DNA of 64,000 nt from JAAFJM01 sp044239605 (GTDB lineage: Bacteria; Bacteroidota; Bacteroidia; UKL13-3), in contig JBIIBC010000001.1 of the NCBI GenBank assembly GCA_044239605.1, positions 248,001-312,000 of the forward strand, read 5' to 3'. Positions 43,936 to 51,391 of the stretch are shown here, piece after piece; positions within the stretch are counted from its first letter, which is position 1, and each line of letters starts with the position of its first letter. A program made the position numbers and the translations under genes. Under the pieces are notes generated by a model. That model was given only the letters and a program-made list of their open reading frames with translations. It was not told the origin of the DNA and searched no databases.

Positions 43936-44871
43936 TTATTTTAAAAAGTCAGTTACTGCTAAAAGCCATTCTTTTTTATATTTATTCAAATAATTTTCGT
44001 GTGCAGCATTGGGAAAAGTTACCAATTTTTTAGGTCCGTTTAAATTGTTAAATATTTCATTGGTTTCATCCATCGAAACTTTATCATCCTTCAATCCATA
44101 CATGAGTAAAACTGGACATTTTACTTGGCTGGCATAGTTTTGGGGATTATGATTAAATGCGTTAAAACCATTGATTGTACCTCCCCAAAACACTAGCAAA
44201 TAAGCCATAGGAAAACTTGGCACATTCATATTATTAAACCTAGCTTTTACAGTTTGAAGCATGGTTCCAAATGGACATTCAATAATAATTTTTGCTGCTT
44301 TGAGCTGGTATTCGTTTTGTGCTTTTAAAATAGCCGCTGCTCCCATGGAAGTACCAAATAAAACAATATTTTTTTCACCTAAACCTTCCAAATAATCAAA
44401 GGCTGTTTTTACTTGCTCCGCTTCTTTAAAACCAATGGTAGTTTGGTTTCCTTCCGATTTTCCACTTCCCATAAAATCGACCAAAAGTGTGTTATAACCT
44501 AACTTTATAAACTCATTTGCTTTATCAATCATCTTAACTTTTTGCCCACCATAACCATGAAATAAAATAACTGTTCCTTTTGGGTTATCAATTTTGCTTA
44601 ACCAACAAACTATTTTTTTATTACTGTTTAAAGTTATTTCAGAAAAAGGAAAATTTGGACTACTATTTAAGTTTTGAGGACGAGGCAAACTTACTCCCAA
44701 TAAAAGAGCTTGAAGCTTTTCGGTAAAAGCTAAATCCTTTGGGTCTTTTGGTTTTTGGGTAATGGTTTCATCAAAATGAGTAAATTTATATGCATGAAAG
44801 CAGGCAATTATATTCAACAATAAAAATACAGAAACAATTATATAGAGTAATCTATGTTTACTTTTTTTCAT
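43936..44871 (-). CDS. Alpha/beta hydrolase, membrane-anchored
   Basis: A 311-residue protein with one N-terminal hydrophobic helix (about 8-26, ending in an IIAC sequence that could be a lipobox). The hydrolase fold shows the oxyanion region ILFHGYGG, nucleophile elbow GTSMG, acid in YGLKDDKVS and histidine in NAAHENYL. It is probably an esterase or peptidase of the envelope. The gene starts 1 bp after the stop of the zinc-ribbon gene, in a unit with the RAYT transposase. Confidence 0.88.
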   Translation of the reverse strand: MKKSKHRLLYIIVSVFLLLNIIACFHAYKFTHFDETITQKPKDPKDLAFTEKLQALLLGVSLPRPQNLNSSPNFPFSEITLNSNKKIVCWLSKIDNPKGTVILFHGYGGQKVKMIDKANEFIKLGYNTLLVDFMGSGKSEGNQTTIGFKEAEQVKTAFDYLEGLGEKNIVLFGTSMGAAAILKAQNEYQLKAAKIIIECPFGTMLQTVKARFNNMNVPSFPMAYLLVFWGGTINGFNAFNHNPQNYASQVKCPVLLMYGLKDDKVSMDETNEIFNNLNGPKKLVTFPNAAHENYLNKYKKEWLLAVTDFLK

Positions 44872-44872
44872 T

Positions 44873-45235
44873 TTAACTCTCCAACCTTTTAACCAGCATA
44901 AAAATATTGCCTTCTAAAGCTAAATAGCCATACTCATAACAAAATACATAAGTCGCCCCAGCTTTAGTGGTGTAAGTATGCGTTTGGTAATTAAAGTTAT
45001 AACCTAAATCTTGCAATTTTTTTAAGGTTACTTTTGTTTTTCCTTCTTCTTGTGGAATAAGGCTTTCTAAAATTCTTCGATTTTTACGCAACACATTATT
45101 AATGGTTTTCATCAATGCTGTGCTATCGCTATTTAATTTGTTATTGTAATTACTTCTACAAGCATCATCACAAAATTTTTTATCAATACGGCCTTTTAAT
45201 ACTTCGCCACAACTGGCACATGTTTTAGTTTCCAT
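44873..45235 (-). CDS. Small zinc-ribbon protein, unknown function
   Basis: A 120-residue protein with an N-terminal treble-clef-like zinc site, CASCGEVLKGRIDKKFC-DDAC (four cysteines, residues 6-26). A basic helical middle (NNVLRKNRRILESLI) and a beta-rich C-terminus follow. The pattern is common in Bacteroidota hypothetical proteins. It lies between the RAYT gene (9 bp upstream) and the hydrolase gene (1 bp downstream), all on one strand. DNA or RNA binding is plausible but not shown. Confidence 0.78.
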   Translation of the reverse strand: METKTCASCGEVLKGRIDKKFCDDACRSNYNNKLNSDSTALMKTINNVLRKNRRILESLIPQEEGKTKVTLKKLQDLGYNFNYQTHTYTTKAGATYVFCYEYGYLALEGNIFMLVKRLES

Positions 45236-45244
45236 AAATGTTTA

Positions 45245-45685
45245 TTATTTCTCTTTTAAAAAAGTCCACCCATATTTTTCCATGAAGCTATTTATTTCAC
45301 TTTCAAATGAATGAGCTGCATGATGTAATTCTTGATTATGTATATATTTTCTTACCGATGCAAGATGGCTTTCGCTCACCCCTACAACCCAAAAATCATC
45401 CTGCCAAATAAATTTTTCATTAGTTAAATTTTGTTGGTTTATCCAATAAGATGATTCACCTTTTATTAGTTGAGCAACTTTGCTAATAGTTTGTTCTTTA
45501 CCTAGTGAAATAAGGCAGTGTGCATGATCTTGATAGCCATTTATACAATCAAGCCAAATTCCTTTTTCTTCGGCATTATTTTTAATATGCTGAAAAACCT
45601 TTTTTCTTAATTCAGCTGAATTTAAAAATGGCTGTCTATTTTTAGTAGAAAAAACCAAGTGCATATAAACTCTTACCCAACTCAT
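45245..45685 (-). CDS. REP-associated tyrosine transposase (RAYT, IS200-like Y1)
   Basis: A 146-residue HUH endonuclease starting MSWVRVYMHLVFSTKNRQPF, with HAH at 54-56 (YQDHAHCLI) and the catalytic tyrosine at 114 (VRKYIHNQELHH). These are the TnpA/Y1 transposase motifs. There is no partner orf and no IS ends, as expected of single-copy RAYTs that process REP hairpins elsewhere. The region just upstream (45.69-46.03 kb) carries REP-like hairpins with a TAAA loop, the likely substrate. All catalytic residues are intact. Confidence 0.92.
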   Translation of the reverse strand: MSWVRVYMHLVFSTKNRQPFLNSAELRKKVFQHIKNNAEEKGIWLDCINGYQDHAHCLISLGKEQTISKVAQLIKGESSYWINQQNLTNEKFIWQDDFWVVGVSESHLASVRKYIHNQELHHAAHSFESEINSFMEKYGWTFLKEK

Positions 45686-45689
45686 ATTT

Positions 45690-46090
45690 TTTTATTTTAT
45701 TTTGCTAAAGCCAATTTGTTTTACTTTTTCTTTTATCAGTTGCTTAAAAGCAACTGCAATAGATGCTTTAGCTACTGACAACTTAATTCAATTAATTTCT
45801 TGCTTTAGAAACAATTTTAAATGTTTATATAGCTAAAGCCTGTTTGTATTACTTTCTTTTTTTCAGTTGCTTAAAAGCAACTTTAATAGATACTTTAGCT
45901 ACTGAAAATTACTCTTAATTATCAAATGTTCAGCAACTGCAATCAATTGTTTTAAAGCTATATTTTACTTTCAATTATAAAAAATTGTAGTAACAAAATC
46001 CATTGCAGTTTCCCGAAAGCTTTCGGGATTAGCAACTGTTAACTTAACAAAATTCAATTTTTTGCTTTAGCACCATTTCCTAATCATTTC
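45690..46090. repeat. REP-like hairpin cluster next to the RAYT gene
   Basis: It contains two copies of GTTGCTTAAAAGCAAC (45739-45754 and 45866-45881): stem GTTGCT/AGCAAC around a TAAA loop. Each is followed by a GATGCTTTAGCTACTGA-like segment. Half-sites GCTAAAGCC lie near 45703 and 45833. A different palindrome, TCCCGAAAGCTTTCGGGA, is at 46011-46028. The loop matches the 30.5 kb array. No gene is present. Confidence 0.85.
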
Positions 46091-46317
46091 AATTAGCATT
46101 TACTACAAAATCAATTATTTACAAGTGCAATATAAATAAAATTTTTCCGATTGCAAACGGATAAATACGTTTATTAACGGAACTAAATGGATAATATACG
46201 AATCGGGTTTGGGGGCCGCTACATCTTTGCAGTGTTGATTTACAAAAACAATCGAAATGTATGGTCAACAACAAGTTCAATTTATTATTTCATTTAAAAA
46301 ACAAAAAAACAACACGT

Positions 46318-46659
46318 ATGAACAACTTAAGAAACAGCATCCGCTTAATTGGCAATTTAGGTCAAAACCCAGAAGTGAAAGAAACAGCAAATGGCAAAAA
46401 GTTAGCTAAATTTAGCATAGCCACTAACGAAAGCTACCGCGATGACAATGGCAAAGAAGTAAAAGAAACCATGTGGCATAACTTAATAGTTTGGGGCAAG
46501 CAAGCCGACACGGTAGCCAAATATTTAAAGAAAGGTAGCGAAGTAGCCATAGAAGGCAAACTAAGCAACCGCAACTATACCGATAAGGATGGGATTAAAC
46601 GTTATGTAACCGAAATAGTAGTAAACGAGTTCGTAATGCTTGGAGGTAAAAACAACTAG
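46318..46659 (+). CDS. ssb: Single-stranded DNA-binding protein, tail-less, copy 1
   Basis: Using the ATG at 46318 (an upstream in-frame ATG at 46261 adds an unlikely leader) gives 113 residues: MNNLRNSIRLIGNLGQNPE, an OB fold with KLAKFSIATNESYRDDNG, TMWHNLIVWGKQADTVAKYL and EGKLSNRNYTDKDG. It ends right after the OB fold (VMLGGKNN) and lacks the flexible linker and acidic DDDIPF-like tip by which SSB recruits partners. A nearly identical gene follows 63 bp later. It should bind ssDNA but not the usual partners. Confidence 0.93.
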   Translation: MNNLRNSIRLIGNLGQNPEVKETANGKKLAKFSIATNESYRDDNGKEVKETMWHNLIVWGKQADTVAKYLKKGSEVAIEGKLSNRNYTDKDGIKRYVTEIVVNEFVMLGGKNN

Positions 46660-46722
46660 TAATAACAGAAAGTATAAAGTAATTAATTAAGTATAAAATC
46701 AAATTTTTAAAAAACAACACGT

Positions 46723-47064
46723 ATGAACAACTTAAGAAACAGCATCCGCTTAATTGGTAATTTAGGTCAAAACCCAGAAGTAAAAGAAACAGCAAATGGC
46801 AAAAAGTTAGCTAAATTTAGTATAGCCACCAACGAGAGCTACCGGGATGAAAATGGCAAAGAAGTAAAAGAAACCATGTGGCATAATTTAGTAATTTGGG
46901 GCAAGCAAGCCGACACGATAGCCAAATATTTAAAGAAAGGTAGTGAGGTAGCTATTGAAGGCAAACTAAGCAACCGTAACTACACAGATAAGGATGGCAT
47001 TAAACGTTATGTTACCGAAATAGTAGTAAATGAGTTTTTGATGTTAGGAGGCAAAGCCGATTAA
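46723..47064 (+). CDS. ssb: Single-stranded DNA-binding protein, tail-less, copy 2
   Basis: A 113-residue near-twin of the preceding protein, differing at only a few positions (for example D to E in YRDENG, V to I in VIWGKQADTIAK, and the end FLMLGGKAD). The leader just before the ATG (AACAACACGT) is duplicated as well, so this is a recent tandem duplication. It also lacks the acidic C-terminal tip. It is followed by a strong terminator at 47094-47130, so the two genes form a compact unit. Confidence 0.93.
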   Translation: MNNLRNSIRLIGNLGQNPEVKETANGKKLAKFSIATNESYRDENGKEVKETMWHNLVIWGKQADTIAKYLKKGSEVAIEGKLSNRNYTDKDGIKRYVTEIVVNEFLMLGGKAD

Positions 47065-47093
47065 CTCATTAACTAATTGCCTTTATCAACCCC

Positions 47094-47130
47094 AAAAAAC
47101 GCTTAGCGCAAAATGCGCTAGGCGTTTTTT
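47094..47130 (+). terminator. Terminator after the tandem ssb genes
   Basis: AAAAAACGCTTAGCGC pairs with GCGCTAGGCGTTTTTT around AAAAT, 29 bp past the second ssb stop. Confidence 0.93.
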
Positions 47131-47226
47131 ATTTAGTATTATCAATAAATTATGTTTCAAAAATCCTAAATTGAAAATCGGTTTTTTATTATATAATTGC
47201 ATTAATTAAAAATTTTAGATAAAAAT

Positions 47227-48237
47227 ATGAAAATAATAGTACCTATGGCTGGTATGGGCAAACGCATGAGGCCACATACATTAACTACCCCAAAACCTTT
47301 AGTACCTGTTGCAGGTAAACCAATTGTTCAAAAATTAATTGAAGATTTAGAAAAAGTTTGCGGTAAAGGAATTGAAGAAGTAGCTTTTATTATTGGCCCA
47401 AGTTTTGGTAAAGCCGTTGAAAAAGATTTGATAGCTGTAGCCGAAAAATTAGGTGCAAAAGGTAGCATTTATTACCAACACGAAGCATTGGGAACTGCCC
47501 ATGCCATTATGTGTGCCAAAGAAAGTTTAGATGGAAATGTATTGGTAGTTTTTGCCGATACTTTATTTAAAGCCGACTTTGTGTTAGACAGAAGCAAAGA
47601 AGGAATTATTTGGGTTCAAAAAGTTGAAGACCCTCGTCCGTTTGGAGTAGTAAAAGTAAATGCAGATAATGTAATTACCGATTTTGTAGAGAAACCAGAA
47701 CATTTTGTATCTGACCTTGCCATTATTGGTATTTATTACTTTAAAGATGGTGCTTATTTACGTTCTGAATTGCAGTATTTATTAGATAATAATGTAACTG
47801 ATAAAGGCGAATACCAATTAACCAATGCCTTGGAAAACATGAAAGCCAAAGGCACTCAGTTTGAACCAGGAAAAGTAACTGAATGGTTAGATTGTGGTAA
47901 CAAAAACTCTACCGTTTACACTAATGGCCGCATACTTTCGTATATGCACGATGACAAAGAAAACATGGTTCATGAGTCGGTACAAATGGAAGGTTCAGTA
48001 GTTATTCAGCCAAGTTATATTGGTAAAAATGTAAAACTAAACCGCAGTGTAGTTGGCCCGTATGCTAGCATTGGCGATGGCTGTACAGTAGAAAACTCTG
48101 TGGTAAGCAATTGCATTGTTCAAACCAATACCAAATTGGTAAATGCAGTAATTGACAATGCCATGATTGGAAACAGTGTGGAATACCATGGCGAAGCTAA
48201 AGACTTAAGCATTGGCGATTTTACAACGGTTTTGTAG
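47227..48237 (+). CDS. Sugar nucleotidyltransferase with left-handed beta-helix tail
   Basis: A 336-residue protein. The nucleotidyltransferase domain begins MKIIVPMAGMGKRMRPHTLTTPKPLVPVAGKP (GxGxRxxPxTxxxPKP signature) and includes LVVFADTLF, VEKPEHFVSD and a conserved WLDCGN. From about residue 255 hexapeptide repeats follow (IQPSYIGKNVKL, VVGPYASIGDGC, VVSNCIV). It makes an NDP-sugar for cell-surface glycans (glucose-1-phosphate thymidylyl- or uridylyltransferase-like). No pathway partners are adjacent. Confidence 0.9.
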   Translation: MKIIVPMAGMGKRMRPHTLTTPKPLVPVAGKPIVQKLIEDLEKVCGKGIEEVAFIIGPSFGKAVEKDLIAVAEKLGAKGSIYYQHEALGTAHAIMCAKESLDGNVLVVFADTLFKADFVLDRSKEGIIWVQKVEDPRPFGVVKVNADNVITDFVEKPEHFVSDLAIIGIYYFKDGAYLRSELQYLLDNNVTDKGEYQLTNALENMKAKGTQFEPGKVTEWLDCGNKNSTVYTNGRILSYMHDDKENMVHESVQMEGSVVIQPSYIGKNVKLNRSVVGPYASIGDGCTVENSVVSNCIVQTNTKLVNAVIDNAMIGNSVEYHGEAKDLSIGDFTTVL

Positions 48238-48304
48238 TTGATTCACGCCTTGCGTGATTTAGTTGTCAGTTGACCGGTGCTAGTTGATAGCAAATGATAA
48301 ATAG

Positions 48305-48338
48305 AAAAGCTGCACTTTTTAAGAGTGCAGCTTTTTTT
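48305..48338 (+). terminator. Terminator after the nucleotidyltransferase gene
   Basis: AAAAGCTGCACTTTTTAAGAGTGCAGCTTTTTTT: stem AAAGCTGCACTTtt/aaGAGTGCAGCTTT with a long T-run, about 70 bp past the stop. Confidence 0.92.
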
Positions 48339-48746
48339 ATGTTCAAGTTTTAAAGGATTTTGGACAGTTTCCATCTGTGGAAAGCCATCACAAAATTTTG
48401 TGATACATAAACATAACTGTGGAATGACAACGTGAAATTTTACAATGCTGTTCTATAGAATTATTATTAAATAAAAAATAAATGAATATAATTGTAAAAG
48501 GAAAAAAGCGAAACGAACATTCGCCTATACACCCAAAATTGTGTAGATTAGCGAATGCTTATAACGTATATATACGAGTTATAGGCAAGTTTAAACAATA
48601 ACAACGCAGACCCAAAAAAGAATTGCGTTGATATATTCTTACAATTTTTGTGTGGCAAAATACACTAGAGATCAGCGACCAAAAAAACGGGGCGACACCG
48701 AAAAGCCAAACGAGTAGGACAATTAAAATTTAAACAATAAAATAAA
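48339..48746. other. Leader region of the 48.7 kb gene with a cassette-boundary-like structure
   Basis: No gene. An imperfect hairpin CATTCGC...GCGAATG (near 48518-48558, inner pair TACAC/GTGTA) is followed by TATAACGTATA/TATACGAGTTATA (near 48560-48583) and then GGCAAG. The stretch 48590-48746 is relatively G+C-richer and has no clear promoter. It may be the left boundary of an inserted gene whose right boundary is the attC-like element at 49423-49561. Confidence 0.4.
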
Positions 48747-49352
48747 ATGACAAAAACTATCTTAACAACATTGGTTTTAATTTTTAACGCCTATTTATGT
48801 TTATCACAAGATGTGATTACAAAAAAATCAAATGAAGACATTCAAGCAAAAGTAATAGAAGTCACTAATGCAGAGGTACGGTATAAAAAATTTGATAATC
48901 AAAACGGTCCGACTTACACAATACTCAAATCTGACATTTTGATAATTCGATATGAAAATGGGACAAAAGATATTTTTAGTGAAATGGTAAAGAATTCTAA
49001 TGAAGACAAATATGGTAAGGTTTATTTCATTCGATCTACAGGATTTCAAGGTTCTGCAGTTGCATTTACCGCATTTATTGACAAACAATTAGTCTGCAAG
49101 TTAAATAACAAAAAATTCTCAATTCATAAGGTCAAGGTAGGTGAACATACTTTTTCAGTTCAGTTTGCAGGGAAAAATGCCAAAGAAAAAGCTGAAATAA
49201 TCAAAATAAATATTGAAGAGGGAAAAACGTATTATATCCAAATGGTTTTACAATCTGGTCTACTCGTTAATAATCTATATTGCCAAGAGGTGACTGAAAA
49301 TTCTTCAAAGACAGTTTTATCTAACTGCGTTGAGGATACTAAATGTGATTAG
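48747..49352 (+). CDS. Secreted protein, unknown function
   Basis: A 201-residue protein with a signal peptide (ILTTLVLIFNAYLCLSQ). The first half resembles a common small Bacteroidota beta domain: DVITKKSNEDIQAKVIEVTNAEVRYKKFDN and ILKSDILIIRYENGTKDIF. The second half (FSIHKVKVGEHTFSVQF ... EEGKTYYIQMVLQSG) looks like an Ig/PEGA-type domain. Codon use is in line with its neighbours. It is followed by the attC-like element, so it may be a single captured gene. The molecular role is unknown. Confidence 0.75.
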   Translation: MTKTILTTLVLIFNAYLCLSQDVITKKSNEDIQAKVIEVTNAEVRYKKFDNQNGPTYTILKSDILIIRYENGTKDIFSEMVKNSNEDKYGKVYFIRSTGFQGSAVAFTAFIDKQLVCKLNNKKFSIHKVKVGEHTFSVQFAGKNAKEKAEIIKINIEEGKTYYIQMVLQSGLLVNNLYCQEVTENSSKTVLSNCVEDTKCD

Positions 49353-49422
49353 CATATAAATAAATCATAATCATAGCTCAGATAATAATTTAAAGCCAAA
49401 GAATAAATAGAAAACCAGCTCA

Positions 49423-49561
49423 TAACAGCACATTGGCAATAGGCGGGGTTTCGTGTTCCAAAGACAGTTATGTGGTTAATCATCCCGAAAGCTTTCGGGA
49501 TGGTTCTCCGCATCAACATTTGCGGTAAAAATCGCCACCTTCGCCAAGCCGCAAACCGTTA
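49423..49561. repeat. attC-like imperfect palindromic element with nested palindrome
   Basis: 139 bp bounded by TAAC (49423-49426) and GTTA (49558-49561). Inner partial pairings are TTGGC with GCCAA and AGGCG with CGCC, plus a hairpin CCGCA/TGCGG (49508-49524). The 20 bp palindrome ATCCCGAAAGCTTTCGGGAT (49482-49501) sits inside and recurs as an 18 bp version at 46011-46028. Size and ends fit integron attC sites, but no integrase is present. The assignment is tentative. Confidence 0.4.
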
Positions 49562-49594
49562 CATTTTGCAAACAAACTTTTAGGCTAGCTTCCA

Positions 49595-49632
49595 CAAAAA
49601 AAGCCCCTTCAAAAAACTTTGAAGGGGCTTTA
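49595..49632 (-). terminator. Terminator after alanine dehydrogenase
   Basis: AAAGCCCCTTCAAAAAACTT/TGAAGGGGCTTT hairpin with T/A-runs, about 40 bp past the ald stop (49673). It may work in both directions. Confidence 0.92.
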
Positions 49633-49672
49633 TATTTATTAGCTAACAACTGTCAACCAACAACTATATGAA

Positions 49673-50785
49673 CTAGAGTACTGAACTTACTTCGTGGTAA
49701 GGTAATCCAAAAGCATCTGAAACACCTTTATAAACCACTTTTCCATCTACTACATTTAAACCTAAACGTAATTCTTCGTTATCAGCACATGCTTTTTTCC
49801 AGCCTTTATTGGCTAATTGCAATGCATAAGGTAAAGTAGCATTGGTTAAAGCTAAAGTTGAAGTATAAGGAACTGCACCGGGCATATTTGCTACACAGTA
49901 GTGAATAATTCCATCAATTTCGTAAGTTGGATTTTCGTGAGTAGTAGGTTTACAAGTTTCAATACATCCACCTTGATCTACCGCTACGTCAACTAAAACA
50001 GTACCCGGACGCATTTCTTTTAACATATCGCGTGTAATTAAATGAGGAGCTTTAGCACCTGGAATTAACACCGCGCCTACAATTAAATCAGCAGTTTTAA
50101 TAGCTTCACGAATATTGTACTCGTTACTAAATACTGTTTTTACATTGGCAGGTAAAATATCATCCAACTCGCGTAAACGAGGAATTGAAATATCCATGAT
50201 GGTAACATCAGCAGCCATACCGGCAGCCATTTTAGCAGCTTGAGTACCTACTATACCACCACCTAAAACCAATACTTGAGCAGGTTTCACACCCGGAACG
50301 CCTCCTAATAAAATTCCACGTCCACCCATTGGTTTTTCAAGGTATTTAGCACCTTCTTGAATACTCATACGGCCAGCTACTTCGCTCATTGGAACCAATA
50401 AAGGCAAAGAACGGTCTTTTTTCTCTACCGTTTCGTAAGCTAAGCAAATTGCTTTACGTTCAATCATAGCGTGAGTTAACGGCTCATAACTAGCAAAGTG
50501 GAAATAAGTAAACAATAATTGACCTTCTTTAATTAAAGGATATTCTTGTTCAATTGGTTCTTTTACTTTAACAATCATTTCCGCTTTTGCATATACATCG
50601 GCAATGGTAGGCAATACAGTTGCACCAGCAGCGGTATAATCAGCATCAGAAAAACCACTTCCGTTTCCGGCTGTAGCTTGAACAAAAACTGGGTGACCAG
50701 CTTTTACAAATGCACTAACACCTGCAGGAGTTAAGCCTACGCGGTTTTCATTGTTTTTAATTTCTTTTGGAACTCCAATTATCAT
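49673..50785 (-). CDS. ald: Alanine dehydrogenase
   Basis: A 370-residue protein starting MIIGVPKEIKNNENRVGLTP (substrate-binding arginine/lysine region), with the Rossmann motif VLVLGGGIVGTQAAKMAAGM and DVAVDQGGCIET. It interconverts L-alanine and pyruvate using NAD. Length is typical. The upstream region has a GGGCT...AGCCC palindrome around a TAATTTG that resembles a -7 box with one base missing. It is monocistronic with a strong terminator. Confidence 0.96.
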   Translation of the reverse strand: MIIGVPKEIKNNENRVGLTPAGVSAFVKAGHPVFVQATAGNGSGFSDADYTAAGATVLPTIADVYAKAEMIVKVKEPIEQEYPLIKEGQLLFTYFHFASYEPLTHAMIERKAICLAYETVEKKDRSLPLLVPMSEVAGRMSIQEGAKYLEKPMGGRGILLGGVPGVKPAQVLVLGGGIVGTQAAKMAAGMAADVTIMDISIPRLRELDDILPANVKTVFSNEYNIREAIKTADLIVGAVLIPGAKAPHLITRDMLKEMRPGTVLVDVAVDQGGCIETCKPTTHENPTYEIDGIIHYCVANMPGAVPYTSTLALTNATLPYALQLANKGWKKACADNEELRLGLNVVDGKVVYKGVSDAFGLPYHEVSSVL

Positions 50786-50899
50786 ATTGTTTTTATTTAA
50801 ATTTTCGGTTTGAAATGGGCTGCAAATTAGCCCTTAATTTGGCCAAAACAAATTAGCTGACCAATTTCAATTTTCTACTAAAAAAGGGTATTTGGTTTT

Positions 50900-51346
50900 T
50901 TAAAAACCACCTTCTGCAGGTTGAGTTTTTAGAGGCGATACAGGGTCGCGGGGCTTATCCTTAACTACACCTTTAATGGTTAAAGTTACATTATTGGTAG
51001 TAGCATTACTTGTTACTGTAATTGTTTTGGAAAATGTGCTACGTAATCCACCTGGACTATAAATTACTTTAATTTTAGACTTTTGTCCTGGCATAATAGG
51101 TTCTCTTGGCCATTCTGGAGCTGTACATCCACAACTTGGTTGAACATTTGATAAAATTAAAGGGGCAGTGCCTTTATTGGTAAAATAAAAACTATATTCC
51201 TTAGAAACACCATCCCAAATGGTTCCAAAGTCATGTGTTAATTTTTCAAATTCAATTTCTGCTTTTGGCTCATTTTTTTTCTCTTGAGCCTTTATTTGAG
51301 TTAAGCCCAAAAATAATAGACAAGTAATAGTTATTAGTTTTTTCAT
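50900..51346 (-). CDS. Secreted DUF1573 protein
   Basis: A 148-residue protein with signal peptide MKKLITITCLLFLGLTQIKAQ and a single DUF1573/immunoglobulin-like domain: FEKLTHDFGTIWDGVSKEYSFYFTNKGTAPLILSN, then VQPSCGCTAPEWPREPIMPGQ. The SCGCT motif is diagnostic. It is periplasmic; function is unknown. A promoter pair is at 51357-51389. It is separated from the outer-membrane gene 45 bp upstream, so each could be transcribed on its own. Confidence 0.92.
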   Translation of the reverse strand: MKKLITITCLLFLGLTQIKAQEKKNEPKAEIEFEKLTHDFGTIWDGVSKEYSFYFTNKGTAPLILSNVQPSCGCTAPEWPREPIMPGQKSKIKVIYSPGGLRSTFSKTITVTSNATTNNVTLTIKGVVKDKPRDPVSPLKTQPAEGGF

Positions 51347-51356
51347 AAAATTTCTC

Positions 51357-51389
51357 CAAATTTAAGTAATCTAAATAAGTTTCTCCAAA
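51357..51389 (-). promoter_or_regulatory. Promoter, TTTG-21 bp-TAAATTTG
   Basis: On the minus strand TTTG (51386-51389) and TAAATTTG (51357-51364). It predicts a transcript start almost at the DUF1573 ATG (51346), a very short leader. Confidence 0.5.
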
Positions 51390-51391
51390 AA

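Noticed and set aside
46261..46317. 19-residue extension of the first ssb
   Set aside because: The leader is Lys/Asn-rich and absent from the second copy, and the duplicated sequence before each ATG marks 46318 as the start.
48339..49561. A full integron
   Set aside because: No tyrosine integrase and no second cassette were seen. Only one attC-like structure is present, so the case is left as a tentative repeat.
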